In this document: piece by piece, positions 49,979 through 62,032 of the stretch | Layout: each line of letters starts with the position of its first letter | Numbering within the stretch: position 1 is the stretch's first letter | The notes under the pieces: model-generated | Told to the model about the DNA's origin: nothing | What the model saw: only the letters and a program-made list of their open reading frames with translations | Database searches by the model: none | Assembly (NCBI GenBank): GCA_029465975.1 | Contig: CM055741.1 | Span: forward strand, 10,188,479 to 10,252,478 | DNA from: Dallia pectoralis | Lineage: Eukaryota; Chordata; Actinopteri; Esociformes; Umbridae | Reading direction: 5' to 3' | Length of the DNA: 64,000 nt | Translations under genes and position numbers: made by a program

Positions 49979-50312
49979 GCAGAGAGAGGAGGCGGCTCGA
50001 GGGAGAGAGAGGAGGTGGCTCGAGGGAGAGAGAGGAGGTGGCTCGAGGGAGAGAGAGGAGGTGGCTCGAGGCAGAGAAAGAGGAGGTTGCTCGAGGGAGT
50101 GAAAAAGGAGGTTGCTCGAGGCAGAGAAAGAGGAGGTGGCTCAAGGGAGTGAAAAAGGAGATTGCTCGAGGCAGAGAAAGAGGAGGTTGCTCGAGGCAGA
50201 GAAAGAGGAGGTTGCTCGAGGGAGTGAAAGAGGAGGTTGCTCGAGGCAGAGAAAGAGGAGGTTGCTCGAGGCAGAGAAAGAGGAGGTGGCTCGAGGGAGA
50301 GAAAGAAGGAGC
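49979..50312. repeat. purine-rich minisatellite, 23-25-bp units
   Basis: About 13-14 copies. Left units are 23 bp (ggctcgagggagagagagg plus aggt). Right units are 25 bp (tgctcgaggcagagaaagag plus gaggt), alternating with gagtgaaaaagg forms. The near-homopurine strand can form triplex structures. Frames on both strands (up to 189 codons, for example SSHLLFLCLEQPPLSLPRA on the minus strand) come from the repeat. A CA/CG run follows at 50446-50487. Confidence 0.93.
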
Positions 50313-50489
50313 GAACAGATTTCCCCGACAAAGACTCAAACATAGCAAGAAAAAGAGCAACAGTTCACCCCAGTTGGGGTTAGCCCCTCCCTCGCTCCCG
50401 ACAGCCTCTCTCCACTGGCCTCCATTGATAACACATGTCCTTCAGACACGCACACACACACGCACACACACACGCACACACACACAGGT

Positions 50490-51310
50490 AAATACAGATT
50501 CAATGGAAGTAGCAGAATGCGGTCTTGACAGGATTTGAACAGCTCTTCCTGTTCAATCCAATGACTTCCACAAGATCTGTCGAAGCACTACTTCGTGTCA
50601 ATGAGTTCATCATGGTGACCTTTGACCCAGTAATGTGTATGTGTATCATGACCCAAGACAATCAGGGCTTAATAAATGTTTTAAACTACAGCAGAACCGG
50701 GTTTAGCTTCCACGTTTGGGCAGTGAGGCAATATGGCCTCCGAGGTGCCAAGAGAAATCTCCTGATCATCTGAGTGGGACTGGGCTAGTGTGTATGTTTG
50801 TGTGGGTGCCTGACTGGGACCGCGTGTGTGTGTGTTCTTGTGTAAAAGCGAACGGGGTGAGTGTGTAAGTGGACCAGAGAGAGAGAGGGAGAATCTGGGA
50901 CAGACACCAGCTAGGAGCTCTTCCTACTCTGCATCTCCTCTTAAGGAGGTCACCCACACCTACAAGCACTCAATCAACCGCCAGCGACCTTGCTTGTCCC
51001 GGATACACATACACACGCTGTACACCCACACACACACACACCACCTTTGCCACGCGGCAAGCTCCTGCCGTTGCACCGTACTGTCTGTGTGGGCCAAGTG
51101 GGAAGCAGCCATTCTGATGAGTTCTTCCAGAACTCTGTGATGGTCATACACATGCCCCTACCTGGACCCAACGTTTGCAGCATCGAAACCAGGAGTAGAC
51201 AAGCTAAAACACACATTCCCGGGTATTTATTCGGTCATCGGCTGTTGATGAATACGGGAACATGTTCTCAGTAATGCCTACCTGATGAAACAAGGCTTCA
51301 TTTAAAATAT
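50490..51310. other. no confident gene
   Basis: Mixed sequence with GT and CA scraps at 50820-50833 and 51024-51040. Frames on both strands overlap and lack motifs. Confidence 0.4.
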
Positions 51311-51312
51311 GC

Positions 51313-52283
51313 CGTCATCCATTCTCCTCTGTTGCATATTCATTATACGAGTTCATCCATTCTCCTCTGTTGCATATTATTCATGATACGAGTTCATCCA
51401 TTCTCCTCTGTTGCATATTATTCATGATACGAGTTCATCCATTCTCCTCTGTTGCATATTATTCATGATACGAGTTCATCCATTCTCCTCTGTTGCATAT
51501 TCATGATACGAGTTCATCCATTCTCCTCTGTTGCATATTCATGATACGAGTTCATCCATTCTCTTTTGTTGCATATTCATTATACGAGTTCATCCATTCT
51601 CCTCTGTTGCATATTCATGATACGAGTTCATCCATTCTCTTTTGTTGCATATTCATTATACGAGTTCATCCATTCTCCTCTGTTGCATATTCATTATACG
51701 AGTTCATCCATTCTCCTCTGTTGCATATTCATTATACGAGTTCATCCATTCTCCTCTGTTGCATATTCATGATACGAGTTCATCCATTCTCTTTTGTTGC
51801 ATATTCATTATACGAGTTCATCCATTCTCCTCTGTTGCATATTATTCATGATACGAGTTCATCCATTCTCCTCTGTTGCATATTATTCATGATACGAGTT
51901 CATCCATTCTCCTCTGTTGCATATTCATGATACGAGTTCATCCATTCTCCTCTGTTGCATATTCATGATACGAGTTCATCCCTTCTCCTCTGTTGCATAT
52001 TCATGATACGAGTTCATCCCTTCTCCTCTGTTGCATATTCATGATACGAGTTCATCCCTTCTCCTCTGTTGCATATTCATGATACGAGTTCATCCCTTCT
52101 CCTCTGTTGCATATTCATGATACGAGTTCATCCCTTCTCCTCTGTTGCATATTCATGATACGAGTTCATCCATTCTCTTTTGTTGCATATTCATTATACG
52201 AGTTCATCCATTCTCCTCTGTTGCATATTCATGATACGAGTTCATCCCTTCTCCTCTGTTGCATATTCATGACACAAGTTCAC
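51313..52283. repeat. minisatellite, 38/41-bp unit, about 25 copies
   Basis: The 38-bp unit is made of gatacgagttcatccattct and cctctgttgcatattcat. Some copies carry an extra att (41 bp). Point variants (ttatacg, tcttttgttg, tcccttctc) occur in alternating blocks, so a higher-order pattern is likely. Three units equal 38 codons, giving an open plus frame (51493-51930) that is a repeat artefact. Confidence 0.96.
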
Positions 52284-52289
52284 ACCTTT

Positions 52290-54140
52290 TTTGCGTTGCG
52301 AAATGTAGTCATATCGAGGTGCACAGATGTACGCTCGACCGGCATATTTTTCAAAAACGAACACTCAAGCTTTCGTGTTGTTTTTAGGGTTATGCTTGGA
52401 AAATACCCATGCGGTAGTGTAGCTTCGTAAACGCATTTAGATCTTCGGTTAAACAGTGTTCTTTTGAATTTGTGGACACGTTACAATTAAACTCACAACC
52501 TTTGGATGCAGAAACAGCTGGAGTGACTACTAACAGCTTTGAAGAACCAAATCGTCATCTAAATACAACCAGACAAGCAAATATGTCAATGGGATTTTTA
52601 GGTCTCAGCATGTGACAATCAATGTCATTATGAAACCGCTGTTTCTCAACGGTAAAAACACTCATCTAAGTATTGTCAAAACAATCTGTGACACGCTCGT
52701 AAACGAACTGACCAAACCTGTTTCACCGTCCCTGTCTAATTAAATCAGCCGTTGACAACAGGGGTTGATTATGAAAACATTTTTATTATTATTATATTTA
52801 TTATATCAAACGATTTCCCCACCACACCTTGCCTCAGCTTAATGCATTTAATGTCATCCGACAACACCTCTTTCTAACGGATATTATTCTCGAAACCTTT
52901 GCCTTTGTTCACTTTGGAAAACCAGTTGATAGATGTGGGGGCCTCAGGCTCAGAATGCGGGTCCTCTAATGTTAGAGTTGCCTGCCACATCATCACAGAA
53001 CAAGTTACCGTCTGGATGAAAAACATATTCATATCTAAATGTTACTTATTGGTTCAAATACAGATATAAAACTATACAAGCGCACACATAATATGCGGTT
53101 TTACTAGTCCAGTCACATTTCCAGACTAGGGTAAACCTCCTGGCTTGGGTTAAACCGGTGACTACTATATATATATATATATATATATTCATATATTGTG
53201 AAGATGCAGTGTTTCTCCTGCCCAAAAGACCTAAGCATAAAACCCTCAGGCCTTGACTGACACAACAGAATCAGTATTGATTGAAGACAGAGCAAACAGC
53301 TGACTCCCCAGACTCCCCATCTCGCGGTCGCAGACATCTCTATGGGCTATGACATACATACCAGAGACTCATAGTTTCATTTCTGTTGAAAAGTTAGTCT
53401 TCCTGGACCAGTATGCAGCCGTGCGGGGTTGTCTACTCACCTATTGTTTCCAGTTAACACATGAACTGGGCCCGGTTGGCTTACGCAGCAAGTGCAAAAC
53501 GCAAGACAACCGTCTGTGGGACAAACTGGACATTCCCCAGTGAGATGTTCTGTTGCGAAATGGACAAAGAAGAAAACATTTTCCCGGCCAAGTAAGACGG
53601 CAACGGAGGAGTGGAGGGGTTAAGAGGACAATTGATGAAGGAAGGGCCCAACAAACCTGGGTGTGTGGCTCTATTGGTGCCTGTGATGAAGAACAGTACG
53701 AATCCTGTCAAAGGCACATTCCTGTCAAAGGCACATTCCTGAGGGCCGTGCAACGTAGGGACAGAGTGTGGGAGGCCGACGGACACGGTCCCGTGGTTAT
53801 CAGCGCTCGGAGCAATCCGGGGAACGAGGACGCGGGGTTCTGCGGCGCGATGATCAAAGCCGATAGGCTGCGGGACACCGTGGGGGCGGGGCTCCGCGCC
53901 TAACAGCAGTAAGAGGGCCACGCCGACATCCGGTTAAGGGACCGCAGCTCACGTTATCATGTGTATCATCACTGGGGGTTTGAGTGGGGGCGGGGTGCAT
54001 AAATAGGTGACTGGGTTGAATCGGCAGATTGCAGCAGAGGTCGGGACGTTGGTGTAGCCGGCCAGGCTAACAAGGCTGACGTTATCGGGGCTAAACTAAT
54101 ACAACCACATATCTTCCTACTCCCGGCCTCCGATCCCCCA
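52290..54140. other. no confident gene; AT dinucleotide run and GC-rich patch
   Basis: An (AT)n run lies at 53165-53190. A GC- and CpG-rich patch at 53740-53910 carries open frames on both strands (116 codons plus, 146 codons minus) without a known motif. A 17-bp direct duplication (cctgtcaaaggcacatt) occurs at 53704-53738. Confidence 0.45.
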
Positions 54141-54141
54141 G

Positions 54142-54308
54142 CATCCCTCAGTGAGTCGACACTTCGGGAGCTTCTTTCTCCAGCACCCAGACGCCCCACC
54201 TATGCACACAGCGAGGGGATCAGAGCACAACACAGACAGGGCGTCATAATAGCCAGCTCACTAGGCTACGAGCCCGGCATCTCAACAGGCCTGAGGGCAG
54301 CAGAGTGA
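54142..54308 (+). CDS. candidate terminal exon, unrecognised
   Basis: A strong pyrimidine tract ending in cccccag at 54141 precedes a 54-codon open stretch ending at TGA 54306-54308. The translation includes SESTLRELLSPAPRRPTYAH and SSLGYEPGISTGLRAAE. No upstream partner exon was found and the family is not recognised. An antisense frame is also open. This is kept as a weak candidate. Confidence 0.2.
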
Positions 54309-54309
54309 C

Positions 54310-57190
54310 ACACAGCTGAAAGACTTTGAAACTACATGGCCCCCCGATGGACACCAGGCGGTACTGCATGCTTGTGTTTCCAAGCAAAGAACGATGAGTC
54401 GAGGTAGAAACCAGAGGACGCATTTATTAGCTGGGGTAATGACAGACAAGTCATCATGTGGCACATATTGGTAAGATAGTAACTTTAAATGAAGACACGT
54501 CATAATGAGATTGCTAAATTCAAGAGTATCTACGGATTATCATATTTTTCTTCCTGTGTTACTAAAAAGCAATACTCTGAGGAAGGCATCTGGCTACTGG
54601 GGTACCTCCATGTCTTACTTTGCTGTCGTTTCACAGTGTGGCAACCAGGTTCAAAAGCATCAGCGAATTTGAATGGAAGTGACTCGCCAAAAAAAAAAAA
54701 AACATCTCCGTTAACCAGATGTTGGTAGCGACCAATTCGTTATTATGCAAAATTATTCAAAACCAGTTTCTGCGGTATATAGAAAACAGGGCTTCATTTC
54801 AGCAAGCCAACCATATTCAGTGACCCCAGCGAGTCACTTTGAAACTTTACAAATCCCCCGGGGAATTGGGGGGGGTGGTAGATAAACATGGCTGTCTCAC
54901 TTGGAAGCCCTCAGAATCGACATCTGCTCTGTCGCATTGCAATATCATTCCACAGTAACAAACATTAAGGAATAGTCTGTATTTTGCCATGGGGTTTACA
55001 CAGAGACATTTGGCAGCCATTTCGACAGACAACCTAGTCACCCTACACCCAGTGCCCTGAAATGCAGGACGGCTTCCTACTAGGTCAGGTTAAAGGAAAC
55101 CAAATCTTGCGCCTTAACATAGGAAAGATTGTAATTAACTAAACGTGGAAGCTAACAAAACAACTAAGTCGAATAAAGTAACAGCTCACTAACAAATACT
55201 AGTGCTTGTTTAACTGGCTCTAGCTAACGTTGATTAATGTTCTATGGCACATCATCACACTGTCCTGCTCATTCAAATGTCGGTCCATTTGGTTCTGTTT
55301 GCAGTTAACCACTTGCCTGAGGATTTACACTAGATTTTTGCCAAGGCTTATCTTTTGCCACATACTTTAGTCAGACTCCATAGCAATACTTTTAAGTGCC
55401 GTCAAAATAAGCCACGCCAAACAAAACAGAGGCATCAGAATAATCTCAAACCGATCGGTTTGAGAAACCAAAGACAGATCTTCAAAATGTCGCTTTACCC
55501 ACGGAGGTTCCGGTTCTTGCCCAACCCACAGATTTTAAAGACCAACCGGATATCTGGTGTGTTTCGGTTGGCGATGAATCGTTCGTGGGTGTGGCCTTGA
55601 GCTGCGGTTGGCCAAAGCCCGGGATTGGTTTGCCAGGTGGGCTCACCACAGAAACTTCCTGCACAGTCAGAACCTAAACGTGGCAATAACCAGATCAATC
55701 GTTCCGCTTGAGTGACCGGATGCTTTAGGAGGAGATTGCGCGGCTGAATCTGCCTAGTCACAAAGGGTTAATCGTGTGGCGCTGGAGTTGGTTAAGTTAG
55801 GACGCCCCCCCCCCCCTTATCTAGACAGTGATCTTCAATCAGGCATGCCTCGACAAGGCATTCACTACAAACCAGGATACAGGATACGCACCGAATTTGG
55901 ACTCATCATTTATTTTATTGCCCAGACGTGGATTGAGCCAACCCAACCCCGGGGGGGGAAATATTCCACTTACATGTTTAAGTGCGTTAAAAGCTGTCGA
56001 GTGAGTTTTTCTATTCCCGATCATGACGAGACAGATTTCGTTCTGTGGGATGAGAAGGAATCGCAGGTGAGAGTAGCAACCCTGTGGTTCCATTGCAAGC
56101 GGACTTCCAAACGGTGATTATGGAGAAAATTCCCATAGATTATAAATGCACACCAAACACTGGGCTTCAAATTTGATTGCGATTGACCCGATCTGGAATA
56201 ATTTTCTAAATTCAACCCCAGCAGCTAATATCTTCCGTGATGGAGAACACCACAAAGCACAGCCAATAGGTCACTGCACACCTGCACGTCATATTAGATG
56301 TCCCTTTAGATTGGTTAAAATGCATCGTTTATTTTTTGCATGACGTCCCAACATCTTGGTGAAAGACACTCAGGAAAGTCACATGTTCACTGCTAATGTT
56401 TGGGCGTTGGTACAATAACCAAAGAAACGCATCCATCCTTGTATCTGTACTGTAGCTCCAGTCTACATGTATAGATAATCAGATTCGGGCATGGTTCCCA
56501 CAATATTGATTTCACCCCTCCAACCAATTCCGGTCTGTGACAAGGTAGGAAGGAAGTGAGGATGCATCCATGAAGTATTTGAACAGGGCCTGTGAACTCA
56601 ATGAACTCACTCCGTAAACCCAAAGCTGCATGGAAAGAATTTAGCCAAATGGAAGCGCATGTAAAGTGCAGCAATACTGCCACCTAGTGGGCATCTTATG
56701 TCAGCATCTTCTGAAAATACATTTTTTTTTTTTGAAGAACTACTTTGACTTGTTTGGCAATAAAGAATTAATGCAGGTGAGAGTTGCAGGTGAGAGTTGG
56801 TTAATAAACTCTGAAAACACCCTCGATGTCAAATCTCATTCACGCAGTCACGGAAACATTTGAACAGTCGCTCTTTATAAAGGAGTCTATCCAAACATAA
56901 CAATGAATGTACAAAAACAACCACCAGCCTGTTCTCTCACTTCACAGAACAAATGGGCATATATTCAGTTGATTGCTTTAAAATGAACAACCTTAACAAT
57001 AAAAAGGAAGATTTTATCCATTTGTTTGGCAGGCTTACATACTGTTGAAATCATTCACAAAAAATATATAAGTGAACAACTAAACATAAAAACAAGTAGA
57101 ACTAAAACAACTAAAAAGTTGCCGAATAAAAACAGATGTCCCGACCTAACGGTTTAACATATGAAACGATTATATGAAAGTCACAAGTAC
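54310..57190. other. no confident gene
   Basis: Mixed and AT-rich DNA. Frames at 55482-56117 lack motifs. Poly-C, poly-A and poly-G runs occur near 55805, 54695 and 55952. The stretch from 56870 probably includes the 3' flank of the minus-strand gene whose stop is at 57198. Confidence 0.4.
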
Positions 57191-57197
57191 GAGGACC

Positions 57198-58891
57198 TCA
57201 ATTCTCTGCGTCATCAAACTGCTCCCTCACAGCGTGGTTGATGTGACGGACCCAGCTGATGGGGGCCTGGTGGTGGGTGGAGGGCAGGTAGTCTGCTGCT
57301 ATCTGAGGGGAACCAGGGGTCTGAGCCAGCTTCAGCTCCTGTAGAGCCACGTCTTCTGGGCCTAAAATTGGAAGAGCATTTAAGTGGCACCCTGGTCAAC
57401 TGCAGGAAAAAGGGTTTGGCAAAGGAAAACTCAAATTCAGACGTTGTCCCGGGTTTCTGAATATCAGAACTCATTCCTGACTATGTTAACGTCAGGTTTC
57501 TCACTCAGTTCTGATGATCTTACTAACATGCAGGTTTACCTCAATAGATATCCTGAACTATAACAGGACATTGCTCTTCTTTTGCACATCTGTATACACA
57601 ACTAGATATTGCTCTTCTTTTGCACATCTGTATACACAACTAGATATTGCTCTTCTTTTGCACATCTGTATACACAACTAGATATTGCTCTTCTTTTGCA
57701 CATCTGTATACACAACTAGATATTGCTCTTCTTTTGCACATCTGTATACACAGCTAGATATTGCTCTTCTTTTGCACATCTGTATACACAGCTAGATATT
57801 GCTCTTCTTTTGCACATCTGTATACACAACTAGATATTGCTCTTCTTTTGCACATCTGTATACACAACTAGATATTGCTCTTCTTTTGCACATCTGTATA
57901 CACAACTAGATATTGCTCTTCTTTTGCACATCTGTATACACAGCTAGATATTGCTCTTCTTTTGCACATCTGTATACACAACTAGATATTGCTCTTCTTT
58001 TGCACATCTGTATACACAGCTAGATATTGCTCTTCTGCACAATTTGAAACTAGAACCTGGACATGGCTCTTTTTCTTTTTTGCAATCTGCTCACACTTCT
58101 AAACGTTGCTCCTTTGCACTATTCAGATACAATATAACACATTTAATATTGACCCAGTACATATGCAAACTAGGCATGGTCTCTCATGTTTAAAATGTGT
58201 GTCTAAATGCAGCAGCTAAATACAAATTCCTTGTGTGTGTGTGTAAAGAGACTTGGCAAATAAACCTTTTTCTGGGTTCCAATCTTATCACGCCGTTTCC
58301 TGTTGTAGGGGGAGAATCTAATGCCATCACATTGCATTAACATTGCTGTGCTTCTTCAATAGCGGGGTTTCCATCTCAGGTGAAATTATTTTAATGTGAT
58401 AACAAAGGAAACCTCTTTATTGATTCACGTTCGCATGGCTGATGTAGCCAGTCTACACCTCGAAATTAAATCACGTTTCTTTGGCACTTCAGAGTAACCG
58501 AAGGACTAAAGACTATTTTCTTTCTTTCTTCTTGTTTCAGGCCTTAATGTATGTTTTGTGTGATACACCAGTCCTCTCCTTACCATAGGGAGCCAATACA
58601 CTCTCCTCAACCATTTTGATCTCCTCCTCCCAGTTCTCATACACATACGGCAATGGGTTTTTGGACTTCTTCCTCAATTTCCTCCGTAACCAGGGCTGAC
58701 CGGGGGCTTGCGTAGACCTCTGGTCGGTAGCACGAGTGTCCAGTGAACCATTGCAGGAATATTTTTTATATTTTGGCTTGCCCCCTGATAGTGTCTTCGT
58801 ACCGATGCGTAAACCCGTGGGATCACTCTCCGTCTGGGGCATGGTGGGAAATTTTTCGCAGGTCTCCCTCAGCACTTTTCTGTAGGCCTCT
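57198..58891 (-). CDS. unrecognised multi-exon gene, two 3' coding exons
   Basis: Exon 58891-58584 has an acceptor after a pyrimidine tract (tcccattcag) and a strong donor (ATG then GTAAGG). It joins in phase to the terminal exon 57361-57198 (acceptor ccaattttag, stop TGA at 57200-57198). Together they encode about 156 residues. The first exon reads EAYRKVLRETCEKFPTMPQ, then a basic patch LRRKLRKKSKN (possible nuclear signal) and an acidic stretch YENWEEEIKMVEESVLAPYG. The second reads GPEDVALQELKLAQTPGSPQ and ends AVREQFDDAEN. Codon use and both splice junctions look genuine. I do not recognise the protein. The N-terminus lies upstream, and the intron between these exons holds a 38-bp minisatellite. 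Confidence 0.65.
57569..58040. repeat. intronic minisatellite, 38-bp unit, about 12 copies
   Basis: Units of 38 bp (tattgctcttcttttgcaca plus tctgtatacacaactaga) with little variation (cagctaga in some). The array lies inside the intron between the two coding exons of the unrecognised gene, in a T-rich orientation on the plus strand. Confidence 0.96.
58045..58580. other. rest of the intron between the two coding exons
   Basis: Unique AT-rich sequence with a short GT run at 58231-58244. Nothing else is recognised. Confidence 0.5.
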
Positions 58892-58930
58892 CTGAATGGG
58901 AGGAAAAAAACAGACGTATGCTTTTCTTAT

Positions 58931-60340
58931 TCAACAGACGACATAGCTTAATACCCCCAATCCAACAGACGACATAGCGTACATTGTACAACCCCTAATC
59001 CAACAGACGACATAGCATAGAACCCCTAATCCAACAGACGACATAGCATAGAACCCCTAATCCAACAGACGACATAGCATAGAATCCCTAAGACAACAGA
59101 CGACATAGCATAAAACCCCTAAGCCAACAGACGACATAGCATAAAACCCCTAAGCCAACAGACGACATAGCATAGAACCCCTAAGCCAACAGACCACATA
59201 GCGTAGAACCCCTAATCCAACAGACCACATAGCGTAGAACCCCTAATCCAACAGACTTCATATCATAGAACCCCCAAGGCAACAGACGACATAGCGTAGA
59301 ACCCCTAATCCAACAGACGACATATCATAGAACCCCTAATCCAACAGACGACATAGCATAGAACCCCTAAGACAACAGACGACATAGCGTAGAACCCCTA
59401 AGACAACAGACGACATAGCGTAGAACCCCTAAGCCAACAGACGACATAGCGTAGAACCCCTAAGACAACAGACGACATATCATAGAACCCCTAAGCCAAC
59501 AGACGACATAGCGTAGAACCCCTAATCCAACAGACGACATATCATAGAACCCCTAAGCCAACAGACGACATAGCGTAGAACCCCTAATCCAACAGACGAC
59601 ATATCATAGAACCCCTAAGCCAACAGACGACATAGCGTAGAACCCCTAATCCAACAGACTTCATATCATAGAACCCCAAGACAACAGACGACATAGCGTA
59701 CAACCCCTAATCCAACAGACTTCATATCATAGAACCCCTAAGCCAACAGACGACATAGCATAGAACCCCTAAGCCAACAGACCACATAGCGTAGAACCCC
59801 TAATCCAACAGACCACATAGCGTAGAACCCCTAATCCAACAAACGACATAGCGTACAACCCCTAATTCAACAGACGACATAGCATAGAACCCCTAATCCA
59901 ACAGACGACATAGCATAGAACCCCTAAGCCAACAGACGACATAGCGTAGAACCCCCAAGACAACAGACGACATAGCGTAGAACCCCCAAGACAACAGACG
60001 ACATAGCGTAGAACCCCCAAGACAACAGACGACATAGCGTAGAACCCCTAATCCAACAGACGACATAGCGTAGAACCCCTAATCCAACAGACGACATAGC
60101 GTAGAACCCCTAATCCAACAGACGACATAGCGTAGAACCCCTAATCCAACAGACGACATAGCGTAGAACCCCTAATCCAACAGACGACATAGCGTAGAAC
60201 CCCTAATCCAACAGACGACATATCACAGAACCCCTAATCCAACAGACATCATAGCGGAGAACCCCTAATCCAACAGACGACACAGCATAGAACCCCTAAT
60301 CCAACAGACGACATAGCATAGAACCCCTGATCCAACAGCA
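58931..60340. repeat. large minisatellite, 31-bp unit, about 45 copies
   Basis: A 31-bp unit (aacagacgacatagcgtaga plus acccctaatcc) is repeated head to tail. Variants include gcata, tcata, cttcata, ccaagac, ctaagcc and aacccccaag. They form local blocks, so subfamilies are spreading inside the array. It lies in the intron upstream of the exon at 58891 and runs directly up to the left inverted repeat of a mariner-like element. Confidence 0.97.
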
Positions 60341-60347
60341 GTTTTAA

Positions 60348-61469
60348 TATACACTGATGAGCCAAAACATTATGAGTGACATTGATCATCTCCTAACACG
60401 GTGCACATGTCCAGGTCTGTGTAGGCAGACCTTGATTGTGAGGTGCTCCCGGTCAGCGGTGTTGAGTACCTAACGACTGAGGAGGTACACACCAAAAACC
60501 GGCGACAGGTTGTTAGGCTGCCCAAGGCTCACTGACTGTGAGGGCAACAATGAACAGACAGAAGATCTACTGTGGCACAAGTCTCAGAAAAGGTTAACGA
60601 TGGTTATGGGACTGTGCAACAACACACAGTGCCTCGCAACCTGCTGTGTATCGGGCTGCGTCAGTCCCTGATGGCAGCGCTTTCTTTTAGCAGGATAATG
60701 TGCCCTGTCAAACACCACACATTGTTCTGGAATGGTTTGAGGAACACGATGAAGAGTTCGAGGTGTGATCAGGGGCTTCAAATTTCCCAGATCTACATTC
60801 AATTGAGCATCTGTGGGATGGGCTGGACCAAAAAACAAGACGGATCCACTTACATGGCTTGAAGGATCTGCTCGTGTCGGATACCGCAAGATCCCTTCAG
60901 GGGTCGTGTAGGATCCATCCCTCCATTGGTCGTTGCTTTTTAGGGAGCACGAGGAGGACCAACAGCATATTAGGCAGGTGGTCATAATGTTTCAGTGGTA
61001 CATGGAGGACCAACAGCATATTAGGCAGGTGGTCATAATGTTTCAGTGGTACATGGAGGACCAACAGCATATTAGGCAGGTGGTCATAATGTTTCAGTGG
61101 TACATGGAGGACCAACAGCATATTAGGCAGGTGGTCATAATGTTTCAGTGGTACATGGAGGACCAACAGCATATTAGGCAGGTGGTCATAATGTTTCAGT
61201 GGTACATGGAGGACCAACAGCATATTAGACAGGTGGTCATAATGTTTCAGTGGTACATGGAGGACCAACAGCATATTAGGCAGGTGGTCATAATGTTTCA
61301 GTGGTACATGGAGGACCAATAGCATATTAGGCAGGTGGTCATAATGTTTCAGTGGTACATGGAGGACCAACAGCATATTAGGCAGGTGGTCATAATGTTT
61401 CAGTGGCACATGGAGGACAAACAGCATATTTAGGCATAAGGTCATAATGTTTTGGCTCAACAGTTTATA
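60348..61469 (-). mobile_element. mariner/Tc1-type element with 28-bp terminal inverted repeats, degraded
   Basis: The left end tatacactgatgagccaaaa (60348-60375) and the right end (61442-61469, ending ggctcaacagtttata) are inverted repeats differing at two positions. The plus-strand interior holds decayed transposase-like sequence. 'gagcatctgtgggatgggct' (LWDGLD) corresponds to the family's IEHLWD motif, followed by GLKDLL. No intact ORF remains. Strand is arbitrary, as the transposase reads on plus. The segment 60957-61436 inside it is a tandem expansion. It lies in an intron of the unrecognised minus-strand gene if the exon near 62.05 kb is correct. Confidence 0.82.
60957..61436. repeat. 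51-bp minisatellite derived from the mariner 3' end
   Basis: ttaggcaggtggtcataatg begins at 60970, 61021, 61072, 61123, 61174, 61225, 61276, 61327 and 61378, exactly 51 bp apart. A tenth, divergent copy near 61429 merges into the true terminal inverted repeat. The unit carries the subterminal sequence of the element. As 51 is a multiple of 3, both strands have long open frames (17-residue repeats). These are artefacts. Confidence 0.95.
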
Positions 61470-61474
61470 TCTTC

Positions 61475-62025
61475 TAGTACCGAGTAATTGAAAAGCATTT
61501 ATAAAAATGTGTGGAAGTGTTGTTGTTTTATAATAGCTGTCTGGCGACGTAGCTAAATACTAACCCCTATTATCCGCCATCGCCAAGAATTGTACGCATT
61601 CTTTTAGAAAACGTTCATAATCGTCTCTGAATTGTTTTCTAGAAACACTGATTTATAAACTAGATAATTATATTATAACCTGGTTTGCGTCGTATCAATG
61701 CATAACAGTTCTAACCCACAAAGTCATTAATTTAACCAGGATACATTCAGATAAAATTCGGAGGTGGGATTGATGAAAGAGTATATTTAGGGCAATTTGG
61801 TTTTCCAATAATTAACATTAATTGAGATCGAGACTATTTTATTCCCGGACTGCTAATTGGACGGATGAGTTGGGGTTCGTTACATTAATGTTTAGCAATA
61901 TTGTTTCAACGTGACTGAACAAACTTTACGGTTGCAAACTGATTGTAACTTTCTGAAAGTTACGTTTCATAAATGGCACTTCAAAACACGAAACTGCGGT
62001 TAATTGCTAATTCCAGTTCCTAGTA
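61475..62025. other. no feature seen
   Basis: AT-rich unique sequence, probably intron. No repeat or ORF of interest. Confidence 0.45.
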
Positions 62026-62032
62026 CACTTAC

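Noticed and set aside
49791..50538. Frames of 166-189 codons with Leu/Pro/Ser- or Arg/Glu-rich repeats on both strands
   Set aside because: They are translations of a 23-25-bp purine-rich array. The same bases are open in several frames.
51493..52430. Repeat frame with FVAYSLYEFIHSPLLHIHDT-like units
   Set aside because: Produced by a 38-bp array (three units equal 38 codons). No start context or homology.
53481..53921. Opposing frames of 146 and 116 codons in a CpG-rich patch
   Set aside because: Neither shows a family motif. High GC alone gives long frames on both strands.
60897..61460. 187-codon minus and 129-codon plus repeat frames
   Set aside because: Both come from the 51-bp array inside a mariner remnant.
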